Part shown: positions 19,840 through 31,500 of the stretch, one piece after another
Position numbering within the stretch: the stretch's first letter is position 1
Layout: every line of letters begins with the position of its first letter
From: Gnetum montanum
Taxonomy: Eukaryota; Streptophyta; Gnetopsida; Gnetales; Gnetaceae
Length of the DNA stretch: 64,000 nt
Direction: 5' to 3'
Assembly: GCA_015680685.1 (NCBI GenBank)
Contig: MNCI01008992.1
Span: 59,879-123,878 of the forward strand
The notes under the pieces: model-generated
The model's input: the letters and a program-made list of their open reading frames with translations, nothing else
Told to the model about the DNA's origin: nothing
Database searches by the model: none
Program-made: the position numbers and the translations under genes

Positions 19840-20535
19840 CTATTTTAGTGCTTGGGTAACTTGTGTCAGGGCCATTGCAAAATCTCTACTGTTAGGGACG
19901 TTTTTATCAGTAGTGATTGGGTTCATTGGACCCAATAGTTTTATTTCCCGTTTTGCTGGTTTGTCATTCTTGTTCGGAATTGTCGTTTTATGTGGTTCTT
20001 GTGTTTTAGATGATTCACCTTTGCTATCCATGTTAGGTTGGTCATTGGATGACGACATGGGCATGGAGTTAAGGGGAGTGGGCTTGGGTGGCCCCAAAGC
20101 TAGCCGTTGGTGTTCCTTCTCCACATGCTCACATGTAAGCTTGTCTACCAAGCATTCTCGCGTGTTGCGTGGGGGTGGAGTTGGCCTTAGAGCCTTGGGT
20201 TGCCCTGGGACCCTAACCACATATGGGGTTGGGCGGGGTTGTGGGTGGACAGTCGGATATGATGGGGCAGGAGGCTGACCAGGTATCCTAATGATGTACG
20301 GGGTTGGTTTTGGTGGAGGTTGGACCTCTGTTGTTGCAACGGCGGGTGGTACTCGGATTACGAAAGGGGTAGGCCGGGCATGAGGGGTTGGTGCATCTAC
20401 GGAATTGACCAGAGGGATGCGCACCACATATGATTTTTGACTCATCATGACGTTGGATGTGGGTACGGTCGAGGGCACCCGGACGACATACGGCTGCTGC
20501 GGCATGTGTGGTGGTTGAGGTGCGGGTGTGGACAC
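19840..20535 (-). CDS. gag: Proline-rich gag-protease spacer of element A with repeated R-V/I-P motif
   Basis: This 231-residue stretch lies between the zinc knuckle and protease. It contains a reiterated short motif of the form P-Y/F-V/I-V/I-R-V/I-P (PYVVRVPST, SYVVRIPLV, PFVIRVPPA, PYIIRIPGQ, PYVVRVPGQ), each within a proline-rich linker. Elements B and C have fewer, decayed versions (LFVLRVTPQ, PFIIRGLTP). It then becomes charged (KREIKLLGPMNP) before leading to the protease. The role is unknown; such repeats usually dock a partner or form a flexible spacer. The first upstream Met is used only as a frame marker. Confidence 0.6.
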   Translation of the reverse strand: MSTPAPQPPHMPQQPYVVRVPSTVPTSNVMMSQKSYVVRIPLVNSVDAPTPHARPTPFVIRVPPAVATTEVQPPPKPTPYIIRIPGQPPAPSYPTVHPQPRPTPYVVRVPGQPKALRPTPPPRNTRECLVDKLTCEHVEKEHQRLALGPPKPTPLNSMPMSSSNDQPNMDSKGESSKTQEPHKTTIPNKNDKPAKREIKLLGPMNPITTDKNVPNSRDFAMALTQVTQALK

Positions 20536-20770
20536 AGCAGGAGGAATTCAAACTATGAATGGTCTACTGGGTGTTTCTTGTTCATATTCGGGGTAGATGG
20601 TGTTGATGCGAGGTCTCGGAATCATCATCACAATAGATTGTATTAATTATGTATGGTCCCTCTTTAGTATTTAGGGGGTCTTTATACACCCCCATAGTTT
20701 GATTCTTTGGTTGGACGGGGTTAGCCCCGTCAAAAGTGATTTGGCCATCATCGATCATCCACTGAATGTC

Positions 20771-22945
20771 CTACTTCAAGGTGAAACAGTAATCTGTACC
20801 ATGCCCATTGCGTTGATGGTAGTCGCAGAAGTGATCCATTCTGAATCCTTTGGGCACGGGAGGCTCATCCGGCCTTACTAAGCTTAGGTTCTGTACGAGT
20901 TGACAGAATTGGTCGTGTCTTTGGATAGCTGTAGGGGATAACTGTTTATGCTTCATTGGCCCAGCCTTCAAGAGTTGATCGAAGAGCTGGGATGGCTTCA
21001 TTGGCAGAGGCGTGTATTGAGAGGGTTCTTTCCTCTCGAAGTTTCACGTATGGTTCGTTGGGTTCTATTGTGATGATGATTCTTGCGCGGTTGTGGGGGT
21101 TGGTTTGTTGTAGTTAGTAGGAGTTACTGACGGTTTGTTTTGTTGTTGCATCCCTGCTATTGCCGCTATGGTTGCCTTAGCCTTCTCTTTATCCTTTTTA
21201 GTGTGTTGATTTTTAAAGGCTAGGTATGCAGGGTCGTGGCTGTTTTGGGCCGCCTCTTCTATGTTTTTAATTTGTACAAATGCTTGATTAAGGTCACACG
21301 CGTTAAGGTAATACATCTTATATTTAAAGAAATCATTGATGGACCCTTTTAGAATAGTGAGTAGGTAAGTCTGGGAGATTGGCTCATGCAGCTCATTAAG
21401 AGCGGCACTCCACCTCTGGATAAATTTCTGCACAGGTTCAAGCGGTGCTTGCTTGACCTATATGAGGCTTTCCAGGGTGGCCTCGGGTTTCAAGTTGTAC
21501 TTGAACCAAGTCACGAACTGATGTAATAATTCTTCCAAGGAGAAGATGGAATTCCTTGGCAGGGCCCGATACCAATCAAGTGCTCTCCCCGCGAGGGACA
21601 TGGGGAACACTCGGAGAATGGAATGGGGCCATGCCTGGAGGAGCACGCATTCGAGCCTAAATGTTATCAAGTGTGCATTGGGATCTATCTCCCCATTGTA
21701 TTTGGTTAGTGTTGGTAAGGGAACACCTTTGGGCAAGGTTAAGGGTGGGACAGATGAGCTGATGGGGTCATCTTGGTAGAAATCCACTACCTTTAGCTCC
21801 CCATCGGCGGTTGTTTTGAGGTGTTTTACCTCGTCAGCTAATTCTTGCATTAGTTTCTTGGCATCTACCCAATCTTGGGCACTCAGTAACATGGCAACTT
21901 GAGGTTGTGCTATATTATACAGGTTAGACTATTGGACGGTGGGTTGAAAGGCCGAAAGTTGTGCGGCCAGGGGTCACACTTGTGGCACGTGATAGGGGAA
22001 AGGCTATGGTTGCTGTGGTGGTAGCTGTACTAGGGGAACATTGGCTGGTTTAGCCATATGGGATGGTATGTTATAGTGAGGAGGTTGATGTTGCTGTGGT
22101 TGAATGCCCATCATTACCCATTGTGCAGCTATGTTTTGTGGAGGGACCCCTTGTTGGGTTACGGTGGTGGAAGGGGTTGTATGCATTTGGATGTGTGGGA
22201 TGTAGTGAGCAGACATGGATGCCGGTATCACGTGTGGCATCCCTATCACTCGGGGTGGGAGTGTCACTCCCACACTATCGTGAGGGGGAAGTGCTTGTAA
22301 AGATGGACCGGCTATTGCGTCAGGGATGATGCCAAGAGGGAGTGTGCTGAATTGCGGATCAGTTGGAGGTGGCACATGAGCAACTGAGGATGTGTGCGAT
22401 GGAGGCATTTGTGTGTGAGTTAATCTGAGGGGTTGCATGGGCAGGATCTCTCCTGTACTGGGATGAAAAATGGGGTTGACCTGTGCTTGTGAGCTCAGAG
22501 TGTGGTAAGAATCCTCTTGTTCAGATTGAGCGGCAAAGTCGTCCTCTTCCTCTAGTTGGGACTCTAGTGCAGGCTGATCCAAGGAATGTCTCCTTTGTAG
22601 GAGGAGTTGTGTGACGAGTTTCGAATACTGCTCCAGAACAGGGATGACATCATATGGTGACGGGATAAACTTGCATCCCCCTCTATAAAAGAGTTTGAAC
22701 TGCATCTTTACCTCTAGTTCGGCTCTGTCTACAGCCAGGCTAGCTTGTATCTTGATGCATATAAAGTTATACTGATCCTGAGTTATGATGTCTGAGGCCG
22801 GGTCTCTCCCTTGCAACCTTAGGGACTGACGGGGCCCTACGGTGGGTTGTACTCCCAGATGTTGCGTGGCGGGCTGTTGGGTAGCCATGGCATCCATGAC
22901 ATTGGTTGCTTGAGCTGTTGCAGCGGTGGTGTTCATGGGGTTCAT
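20771..22945 (-). pseudogene. gag: Gag of element A: N-terminal, capsid and zinc-knuckle regions, with stops
   Basis: Gag forms the particle that packages element RNA. It begins at the ATG at 22945 (MNPMNTTAATAQAT), the first ATG in frame after the leader. The N-terminal frame (313 codons) contains FKLFYRGGCKFIPSPYDV, alignable with B and C. After three stops (two CAG to TAG, one CGA-type to TGA) the capsid frame 21892-21458 carries YNGEIDPNAHLITF and SLAGRALDWYRALP, the usual retrotransposon gag signature. A further frame, 21433-21065, includes MQKFIQRWSAALNE. The nucleocapsid frame 21001-20771 has a single CX2HX4HX4C knuckle (CDYHQRNGHGTDYC). The pieces are collinear, so the ancestral gag was about 720 residues. 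Confidence 0.85.
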
Positions 22946-23560
22946 GATGAATCGTTAAGGGTATGACACGAGGTAGAGGAGTGAAATTAGTATACTTGGT
23001 ATAGCATAAACTAAGGGACAAAGTGCAGCGTATATGCTTCAACGTTCAGCGTAATGCATCAGTGTAGACAGCGTATACAGCGTAAGGGGTGGAGCGTATA
23101 CGCTAGGCAACGTATAGAGCTTCGGCGTAAGACAAAGTACAATGTATCCAAAATACAGCGTGAACAGGATAGAGCGTAAAACAGAGTAGGGCGTAAAACA
23201 GAACGCAGCATAAAAAAGGCTCAGCGTAAGACTAGGCAAAGCGTAAACAAAATACAATGTAAATAATTCTCAGCGTACGATAAGGGACAGCGTAAATATT
23301 GAACAGCGTAGATGTTGGACAGTTAGCAGGATGCATTTTCAAGCAAGGTTGCGTAGACGCTGGGGTTTTTGTGGACAGTCCACATGAAGTTGGCAGCGTA
23401 TAAGCTGAAAGACTTGCAGAGCTTGACGAGTGTAGACGCTGGTAAGTGTGCAGGCAAGGTTTTCAGATGAGGCTGGGGTTTCAGCAGAAAAGAGCATGGT
23501 TGGCGGTGTATACGCTCAACAGTGTAGACGTTGATAAGTTTACGAGTGAATGTTTTAGGA
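22946..23560 (-). other. 5' untranslated leader of element A
   Basis: About 600 bases between primer site and gag contain no gene. They are filled with spaced GCGTAAA, GCGTATA and GCGTAGAC words and a few full GCGTATACGC palindromes (near 23097 and 23508), like the transcribed part of the LTR. The small minus frames here are low-complexity. Confidence 0.6.
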
Positions 23561-23579
23561 GGCCCTCCTTCTAGCACCA
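23561..23579 (-). promoter_or_regulatory. Primer binding site of element A
   Basis: TGGTGCTAGAAGGAGGGCC begins five bases (GAAAT) after the LTR end on the minus strand. The same place in C has TGGCGTTAGAATGAGG (35559 onward) and in B TAGCACTAGAAGGAGGGC (51739 downward). A TGG start is expected of a tRNA 3' CCA complement. The tRNA was not identified. Confidence 0.7.
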
Positions 23580-23584
23580 ATTTC

Positions 23585-24797
23585 TGTACTGCCTGAAATC
23601 GTCAGTCTCTAGCTGGAAGGAAACAGAGACCATTTGTAGGATGAGAAAAGAAGACCCTGCCTTCGCCTGAGGGTGCGCTGGAATGCATGAAGGCAGAGTA
23701 CCTTGGGTGGTCCACATGCGGATCAGACAAGGATTTCCCCAAACGTACACCGAAGTCTTATATGCCGGGTTATGTGTAAACGGCATAACGGGTGTACACG
23801 AAGCGTAAATAGCATAAAACAGATGTAAATGGAGCGTAAGCATAAATGGGCGTAAACAGAATGCATGGGCCAAATTGACGTAAAACTATAAACAATCTTA
23901 TGCAGCAAATGTAAGGATGATATTACAGAATGAGAATACAGTGCACCGGTCTAACGCAATTGTGGCGAAGCACAAGGCGGACGAAAAGCCCCGGTGGATG
24001 GGAGGGCAGCTGGGCTAGATTACGCTGTGGACGTGGCGTAGAGACTGTGCATAGCGTACAGGTTTTCTAGAATAAGAGGGTTTTGAGCTCTGGTGCACAG
24101 CATAATTGCTCCTGGGTATGCTCTGGGATTTTTGCCGACCGTCAGGTGAAGTGGAAAAGTGGGGTTTTTATACTGGTTGTTATGCTAGACTCGGGTTAGG
24201 AGACATGTGGCACGTTGACCAGGTGCATACAATTTACAAATATACAACATATTACATCTGTCGGGTGTATACGTGGGGCATATATGCCACATCATGCTAG
24301 CGTATACGCTGGGCGTATACGCTAGACGTGTTGGGCGTGTGAACTTGGGTGGAGATGCCATGGATGTTGGGCGTACACACTGAGTGTACATGCCGACAAT
24401 GACTCAGCGTATACATCGGGCGTGTACACTAATGGTTGCCGACTTGCTTCAATTCTTGATCTTCGGTGTTGTCTTCATTCTATCATTGAGACTTCATCGT
24501 TGGGCATGTGTGGTGCCGAGTGTACAGGCGAGGTGTGTACACCGGGCGTGTGGGCCGGATGTCCACGCTGGGCGTATACGCTAGGGCATATATGCTGGGG
24601 GCATCGGGCATATACACTGTTGATGCTGGGCATATACGCTGGGCATATATGCTGGTACTGCACACTTAGTGAAAATTATGCCTCTTGATTCCCAAAGTTA
24701 CAATGTGCGACACCGAATGTAGCCGTGGCTGTTCGTGGGTCCCAGGGACTTGCTTCTTGCTGGGGAAGTACCAAGCTCGAAATTTTGTGGTCTTTCA
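23585..24797 (-). repeat. 5' LTR of element A
   Basis: On the minus strand it runs from TGAAAGACCACAAAATTT (24797) to GGCAGTACA (23585). It has the same U3 palindromes (24285-24660) and TATA box (24172-24166) as the 3' LTR at 7076-8265. GAGAG (24798-24802) follows its outer end. Confidence 0.93.
24166..24172 (-). promoter_or_regulatory. TATA box in 5' LTR of A
   Basis: TATAAAA on the minus strand lies just downstream of the palindromic U3 block; transcription of the element would start about 30 bases further on. Confidence 0.7.
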
Positions 24798-24802
24798 GAG
24801 AG
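24798..24802. repeat. Target site duplication GAGAG, right copy
   Basis: It matches 7071-7075 exactly. Element B sequence resumes here; the RT start of B is at about 24832-24798, continuing at 7075. Confidence 0.9.
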
Positions 24803-25540
24803 ATCACAAAGGATTTCCATTTTTTGCTCAACCTACCAAAATGAGATGAAAGCCTGGTTAGTAGGCACCTGTTGGTAGTAATCATGTATAACAAAAACTT
24901 GCAAAGTAATGATTAGATGTAACTAGCGAAGTATAATATAAAGATTAGGATTTTTCCAATTTAAAGTCATGGCAGACTACTAAGGCATGGAGATGCAGAA
25001 CTGTTAAAATAAGAGATGTATAATTGTCGATGTGAAAATGTGAAACAGCTAAAAAATGCAAAACTGCTGATGTGAAAAAATGAAACTGCTAAAAAATGCA
25101 AAACTGCCGATGCGAAAACGTGAAACTACTAGTTTAATGTCATTGTGGACTACGAATGTGTAATAGGTCAAAATAGCTAGTTTAAGGTCTTTTTGGACCA
25201 CTAAAGTCACTGCTATGCTAAGATTGCTAGTTTAAGGTCTTTTCAGACTAGTAACTAGAGTGGAATGCTATGCTAAGAATGCTAGTTTAAGGTCTTTTCA
25301 AACCATGAAAGTTATAACTATGCTAGGGTTTCTAGTTTAAGGTCTTTCTAGATCCATCACTAAAAAATAATATTTTTTTTCATTTTTTGGGAAAGAAAAA
25401 AGTTAGCTCAAAGTGTGCTGAGATCTTTCACCCATATGTGCCAATTTTAATTGCCAATAGTGCTACAATGCCATGGTGGGCATGCTACATTGCAAGGAAA
25501 ACCCTGCATTAAATGGAGAGAGAGAGTGAAAAGTTTTTCC
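24803..25540 (-). other. RT exon start and spacer of element B
   Basis: The minus strand has the acceptor-like TCATTTTGGTAG with AG at 24834-24833, then a short coding start with ATGGA before the A insertion. Further right, 25010-25130 holds three copies of a 41-bp unit (GTGAAAATGTGAAACAGCTA type). Positions 25130-25360 hold five hairpin units, for example GGTC 25196-25199 pairing with GACC 25206-25209 over a 6-nt loop beside TTAAACTAG on the sense strand. No gene otherwise. Confidence 0.6.
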
Positions 25541-25557
25541 TTTTTCACCATTACGGC

Positions 25558-25565
25558 CATAAATA
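25558..25565 (+). promoter_or_regulatory. TATA-like box of the B antisense gene
   Basis: CATAAATA followed by GGGATTAA lies about 160 bases before the first exon. The same CATAAATAGGGATTAA occurs on the minus strand of C (45163-45156) ahead of its antisense exon 1. Conservation in two copies supports an own promoter on the antisense strand. Confidence 0.5.
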
Positions 25566-25717
25566 GGGATTAACCCTGGTAAGCTTGTCATTCTTACTGT
25601 AAGACCACAAAGGCCACATTTGGAGCACAAAGCGTTTTCAGAGTGTAGAGTGATTGTGCTAACAAAGATCAAGGTGCTTTTTTGCATAGCAATAAGGAAA
25701 AGTATGTGAGTAGGACG

Positions 25718-28700
25718 ATAGTTCCCAAGAAGGAACGCACTCACTTAGCACTCGTAAAGGTCGAGGAGGTAAAAGAAACCCTAGGGTGTGTGACACAAGT
25801 GTGTATCGCGGTGCGAGAGGACACACCGTTGACCCGGTAGGCTGCTATGCCTCTATTTTTTGCACTTTTGTTATCATTTTTGTTTTTTTCTTTCATTTTT
25901 TGATTCAGTTTCAGTTATCTGTGTTTTTTTTTCATCACGTTGTCATTGTTTTAACATTTTTACCATCGCTGTTGTCATTTCGGCCACTGCGGATGCACAA
26001 AATCTACGCTGACATTACATGTAAGGTTGCCTAAACTGCCATCGCTACGGTTGTCATAACCACAGGGATTTGGATAGTTTAAGTTACTTGGACTTTCAAT
26101 GGCATAGCGTAGGACCCTTAGGAGGGTTTGGCCATGTGTCATGTGATAGTGTGACATGTGTTTTGTCAGGGCATATTATTAATAGCCCTATTAGGGTTAA
26201 TCACTTTGTTGCTATGGTAGGCTATTTTCGCTACGCTATCGCTTTCATGTTCTTGCTAGACTATGTGCAGGAAGAGGGTTATGCTATGCTATATGCTAAG
26301 ATACTAGGTGTTGCTATGCTAAATGTGAATTACACTTGGACTTGATGCTAACAGTTGTTGATTGTGTTGTGAAGGATGGGGCTAAGGCCAATTCTGATTA
26401 TCTTAGAAATTGTAGGGGTCCTGTGTTGCATAAATAGACTAGTGGCCAATGTTCCTCCTCCCCATACATGGAGGGGAGTGGGGGGTCTGGTTTAGGAAAG
26501 GAGCACAAGAGTTCCTACAATACCTCCTCTGAAACTTCAATGTGATCGTTTGATCATACTTAGAGGAGGAAGAGGCAGGCATCATAAAGGAAGCCCTATT
26601 ACCTAGGGCAAGCCAGGGTATCTTCAGGTTTTTGATGGATCGGGCAATCACTAGCAGTCATGGAGAAGGATCCAATCAATGTCCCAAAGAGTTGAGGCGT
26701 TTGTCCTAGATCTGGGATATGCCTGAGTACAACTACTACCATCCTTACAACACATTGTTCGTTGCATGTTATATGGGAACGTGCTTTCAAAACCCACCAA
26801 GAACCATCTACTATGCTGGTGGGTGAGTTTTGCAGCCCTATTCCACTATATTGTGCGATGCTTGCTAGATTAGCCAAATGCTAATTGTATGTTTTTATTA
26901 CCAGGTTCTACATTAAAAAGGAAGGGCTTCACGACCAAACAGGTGTGCTGACCATAGCACGGATAGCCCTGCAGGAGTCCTCTTCTATTGAGAACCTGCG
27001 TGCAGGTGTGATTGGTCAATGCAAGGGTGAATACCACACCTACCTAGACCCATACCCCATTCCCTACAGCCAATGCAAGGAGTTTGGTTGGTTGGATGAG
27101 GGATGGGCACCCTTCAAACCGATCACCATTGAACAAGTTCTAGTTAGTCTTCTGTCATTCCCGTTGCCGTACAAACTTGGTAAGCTAAATAGTGGGTGTT
27201 GCATGCTTAGGTGCCTTTGCAATATTTTATGTTTTCTATGTTCTTATGTTAAATGTTTCTTGTGAAAACTACTATAAGGGCGAAAATGTCCTAGGAGGTG
27301 AAAATGGTAATTGCCAAGAACTAGAAGGAAAACATCTACTTCAAGTATAGAGTAGTAGATGGGAACCAACGTTGGATAAGTGGTGTGGCTTCTGACTCCT
27401 TGGTCTAGAATATCCAAAAGGTTGGGCTTATGGACTTGTTCTTGGCCCCAAATCCAAGCGTTCCTGCTGTCAAGATGCTCTCCTAGGTCAACTCTTTTTT
27501 TGACAAGGAAGGTTGCTTCGGCATGCCCAGACAAGGCATATGAGTGATCATTGAAATCAATGACCAGCTATTCGTGGACCTCTTCAGTGTCCATACCGAT
27601 GGCATCCTCATAGCATCAAATACCAAGAGGGAGTTGAGCCTTTATAAGAAGGACATTCAAAAGTGATTAGGGATCACCAAGGAGCGGAAGGGGCTTCCCA
27701 TGGAGAAGCTTAAGTTAGGACCCGTCAAGGAGATTTATCCTATTTTCTGTGCTCATGCATTTCCCCAGATGATTTCCCAAGTGAAGGTCTTGGGGGTTGA
27801 GTAGGCCTAGCTAATGTGTGAGCTCATGGAAGAGGAGGCTCGCTACAACTAGGCTAGGTTTCTATGTAAAGGCTTGTAGATCAAGATCTTGGGGCTCCAT
27901 AAGAAGCCGAAGTCCCATTCCAATATACATTATGTCTTTTACATAGCCTGTCTAAAGCATTTTGTAGAGTTTCTGGTGGTCCACAAGAATGGGGCTTGGG
28001 TATTGTAGAATAGTAGCCAGATTTCCAGATCGTGGATTTGCCAGATCCTCTGGACCACTCGAGCCCAAGATCCCGCAGAAATAATTGGGGAGTTGTTCTC
28101 TGTGAAGACTAAGGATCGGGTGGCTTACAACTTTCATGGTCAAGATAGCATAGGAGAGGTGCCCCTTGCTATAGCCAGTAGTGTGTCATGGGGGAAACAT
28201 CTCATAGCCGAGACTATGGCCAGTAAGTTGCAGTGGAAGAGGCTTGCTTTGACTGAGGGAACCCTTCGCATGGAGGAAGAGGAGGGGTAGAGACTACGGC
28301 TTAAACTGCAGAGGATAGAACCCCCCATTGGTAAACACTTTTGTTCATGTTTATTTCTTCACCTACTTTGTTAATGCCTGCTATGCTGTGCTACACTAGA
28401 TAGCGTAGAACCTACTTCAATTTAACCTATATTGAGCTAATGCAAACATGTTTCTTGACTGCCAGATAAAGAAGAGGAAGAAGAAGAATGTGACGAAGAG
28501 GTGTGGGCCCCTAAGACGGGGGTGACAAATAAAGACACGAAGGCCCCAATCTTAGAGAGAAGGGCCTCAGTCAAGAAGAAAGGAGCTCCTACCGCTAAGG
28601 TAGGGGCTCTTATTATTAGGAAGAATCCTTCTACTAACAAGGAGGACATTTTTGGAGATGAAGAGGAGTCTCCCATGAATAAAAAAGACACTGGTCTCTC

Positions 28701-30162
28701 AAAAGGAAAGGCACCAACGCATGAAGAAGATGACCATACAGACCTGGCAGGGACCTCTACAAAGGCTGCCATCATCATTTTGCATCAGTAGGAAGGGGTG
28801 CCACAATTAGACATTTGTGAGTTCAAAAATATGTTTGCCTTATCATAGCCCATTTTTGTCATTGTTGATTCATTTAGTTGCATGATAGATGTCACTGTTA
28901 ATGTTGCAGGACCCCCTCTGATTCATGTGGAACCATGGGCTAATATCCTTGATAAGCTTACATTCATGTAGGGGATCATCAACAACATGATCAGCCATCT
29001 TCAGCAAGTCGACCTTGAAGTGAGTAAGTAGTAGTGCTCTCATGTCACTATGCTAGATGGTTTGACTTTGCAAACTTTGCTATGCTAGTGTGACTAATGA
29101 GCTTCTTGTGTTGTGATAGCCTCTCATATCAAATGGAACCCAACATGGCCTTTAAAAGTCGGTGTCGTGCCTACATTCCCACCTGAAGTGACTGAGGTGT
29201 CTCATTGTGCATACGACAAGGCTTGCAAGTGCGCTTTGCACTCAGCATGCTCCTCATGGGAGTATAAGCACATCAATGAGGACCTATGAAAATGGGTCCA
29301 GAAGGTTGAGTAAGAGAAGGTTGACTTGAGCCTCGAGGTGGAAGATCTGAAGTCAAGGAATGAATTCCTCATAGCCCATGATACTAATAACGAGGACTAG
29401 TGCATGGCTATGATAGATTACATTAGATTTTGGATAATCACGCATCAAAACATTGAAGCCACCCACAAAATAATAGAATAGTGGATGCAAATGGACTTGT
29501 TGGCCCAGAAATGTCAGGATTGCAAAGATTTTAGTGCCAGGGTTTACGAATGGGGGCAGTCCTAGAAAAATCATAAACATGTGTATAAACTAGAGCATGT
29601 CACCTATCATAAACTATACAGGGATGCTACTATGAAGCCATTTATGTATAAAGCATTCGTAAATGCTATTGATGCTTCTAAGGCCTATGCCAAGTTCAAA
29701 GAGTAGGTAAAGGTTATAGAGTCTCCTGAATGGAAAGTGGACCTTCCCATAGGAGAGACTGCAACTGACTCCTTTTCTCCAAGACGACCAAGATGGATGA
29801 CTACCGAAAAGGAGAAAGCTACCACAGACACTAAACCAAGTGATAGGTGCTGGATGGACATCATAGTAGAGGAGGTATGACACCACCTTGGGCTCAATTT
29901 AGATCAGATACCTTTCGAGATGGATGTAGGTCCATCTCAAGTCGATCACTTTTTGCTATGTTAATGCTTGTGCTTTGTTGTACTTTGTGTGTGTTGCCCT
30001 AGCTAATTACTTCATTTCTACGATCCATGTTCTTGATGGTGCATAGGTCTTGTAGAAGGCAAAAATGAAGGGATGGCTAAGGACCATGCAAGGGAAGGTG
30101 ATGCAGAAGGAGGTGATGCAGAAGCAAATGACCAAGATGATGCGAGCAGAGACAGCCCATGA
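25718..30162 (+). pseudogene. Antisense multi-exon gene of element B
   Basis: The gene lies opposite to B between RT and protease, with the same plan as in A and C. Exon 1 (25718-25768; its ATG now ATA) encodes PKKERTHLALVKVEE before GTAAAAG. Exon 2 (26375-26822) is HAD-like: LIILEIVGVL, VWFRKGAQEFLQYLL, FNVIV, YNTLFVACYMGTCFQNPP. Exon 3 (about 26905-27180) has QESSSIENLRAGVIGQCKGE and EFGWLDEGW. Later exons include a short acidic one (KEEEEEECDEE near 28470), one with SHIKWNPTWP near 29120, and a last exon 30049-30162 (KDHAREGDAEGGDAE, stop TGA). Stops such as CAG or TGG to TAG are frequent throughout. It is older and more decayed than the A copy but collinear. Confidence 0.65.
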
Positions 30163-30640
30163 CGGCATGGGATTTTTTTGAAATTTTGAATTTTTGTAGT
30201 ACTTTTGAAAACATTGTCTAAAAGAAAAAAAATTTGAGTAAAGAGAAAAATTTTGGAAAAGAAGTTGATTCTATGCTAACTTGTGTATTGTCTATGTGCT
30301 AAGTCTTATGCAAACATTTCATGCTTTTATGTGCTAGTTTTAGGCCATTTCAGGCCCTTGCTAGTTTTAGGCCATTTCAAGCCATAGCGTAGCATAATTT
30401 TAGTCCATTTCGGGCCATAGCGTAGCATAGTTTTAGGCCATTTTGGGCCCTTGCTAGTTTTATGCCATTTCAGGCTATGGCGAGGCATGCCAAAGAACTG
30501 ACACATTAATAGTTTGGAGAACGGCTAACTGGTAATTCCTATATATGGATGGATGAAAAGCAATGAAAGATGGTAATGTACAAAGGATAGTGACTAGGCA
30601 AGAAGCAGCGAGGTTGCTATGCTAGGAGTAGTTACTTCTT
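30163..30640 (-). repeat. Spacer between antisense gene and protease of B, with hairpin units
   Basis: Positions 30330-30480 contain five units of the type CTAGTTTTAGGCCATTTCAGGCC in the plus listing, that is GGCC-loop-GGCC followed by TAAAACTAGC on the element sense strand. The surrounding sequence has no gene. Confidence 0.7.
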
Positions 30641-31500
30641 GACCCATCATGGGTTGAGAAGAATGTAAGGCCAAGGCGCTTTGCTAGGGCCTTCATTTGC
30701 ATCATTGTCCCTTGCTTGGAAGGGTAGCTTAGCCCACATGCTTTCATTTTGGAAATCGGCTTGCTAAGCTAGTTCTCCCATTGGATGGTTAGTTCATGTG
30801 TAAATAGATGCTTCATTCTTAGAAGTTACAACTTCTAAGCCCTGCTCCATGTCTACATTATTGATTTCTTACACCGCTACCTCGTCACCATGGATCACCA
30901 CCTCCCTACCTACGTATGGTAGGTGGATTTCTTGATGAATGGGTGAAGAGATAGCCCTAATTTGTGCTAACCATGAGATCCCCAAGATCAGGTTAAACCC
31001 AGGCATCTCCTCGATCATGATGAATGTTTCCTTTGTGAGGAACTGATCCCCTACCACAAAGTCTATGTGGACCGTTCCCTTCACCATGACCCGCATCCCA
31101 TTGAATGACCTCAGACATGACATCATTATCGGTTTGATCTGGTTGACCAAGCCCAACTTTTCCACAATAGGGAAGGGAATGACATTTGTGGTAGCCCCAT
31201 CATCAATGTGTATCCTTTGGATCCAGTGTTGACTGACCCAAATTAAGATGAATAGGGGTGCTATAGTCACTTGGCCCCTTTCGAGATATTCCCTAATGGA
31301 GTTTTCATAGAAAGTTAGTTAAGAAGGTTTTGGCTCTATAGGCATGGAGGGGAGCATGACTGAATGAATTGCTTCTTCATTTGCTGGCATGTCTTCGTTG
31401 ATCAGAATCACCATCAACTTGTGGATCAGAGCCTCATGGTGTGGGACGGATGTCATGATTAGGTTTTACAAGCTCAATGTAGTGTTCTTTTGGTTTAGAG
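30641..31500 (-). pseudogene. pol: Protease of element B with linker
   Basis: The frame 31270-30869 encodes a retropepsin. It has IHIDDGATTNVIPFPIVEKL with DDGA, VKGTVHIDFVVGDQF, and ILGISWLAQIRA followed by IHQEIHLPYVG. Upstream (to about 31470) the PHHEALIHKL-type segment is readable with a stop. Downstream a linker with MWAKLPFQARD-like residues ends near 30640. The second catalytic-site neighbour ILGRPWL has become ILGISWL. It is collinear with A (19821-18862) and C (38957-39811). Confidence 0.8.

Larger units (their letters stand above)
7076..24797 (-). mobile_element. Element A: complete 17.7-kb Tat/Ogre-like retrotransposon with an antisense gene
   Basis: The element has two LTRs of about 1.2 kb (7076-8265 and 23585-24797). 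Their ends are TGAAA...TACA and the whole is flanked by GAGAG duplications. In its own orientation (minus) the order is 5' LTR, primer site, leader, gag, protease, an oppositely transcribed multi-exon gene, RT, RNase H, archaeal-type RNase H, integrase, hairpin array, polypurine tract and 3' LTR. Over one well-aligned 275-bp stretch the LTRs differ at about 25 positions by eye, all but one transitions. It is nearly autonomous in content, but RT and gag carry stops. Confidence 0.93.

Noticed and set aside
20437-20646. Plus-strand frames within gag and protease of A
   Set aside because: They run opposite to a well-supported collinear gag-protease reading and have no conservation in B or C.
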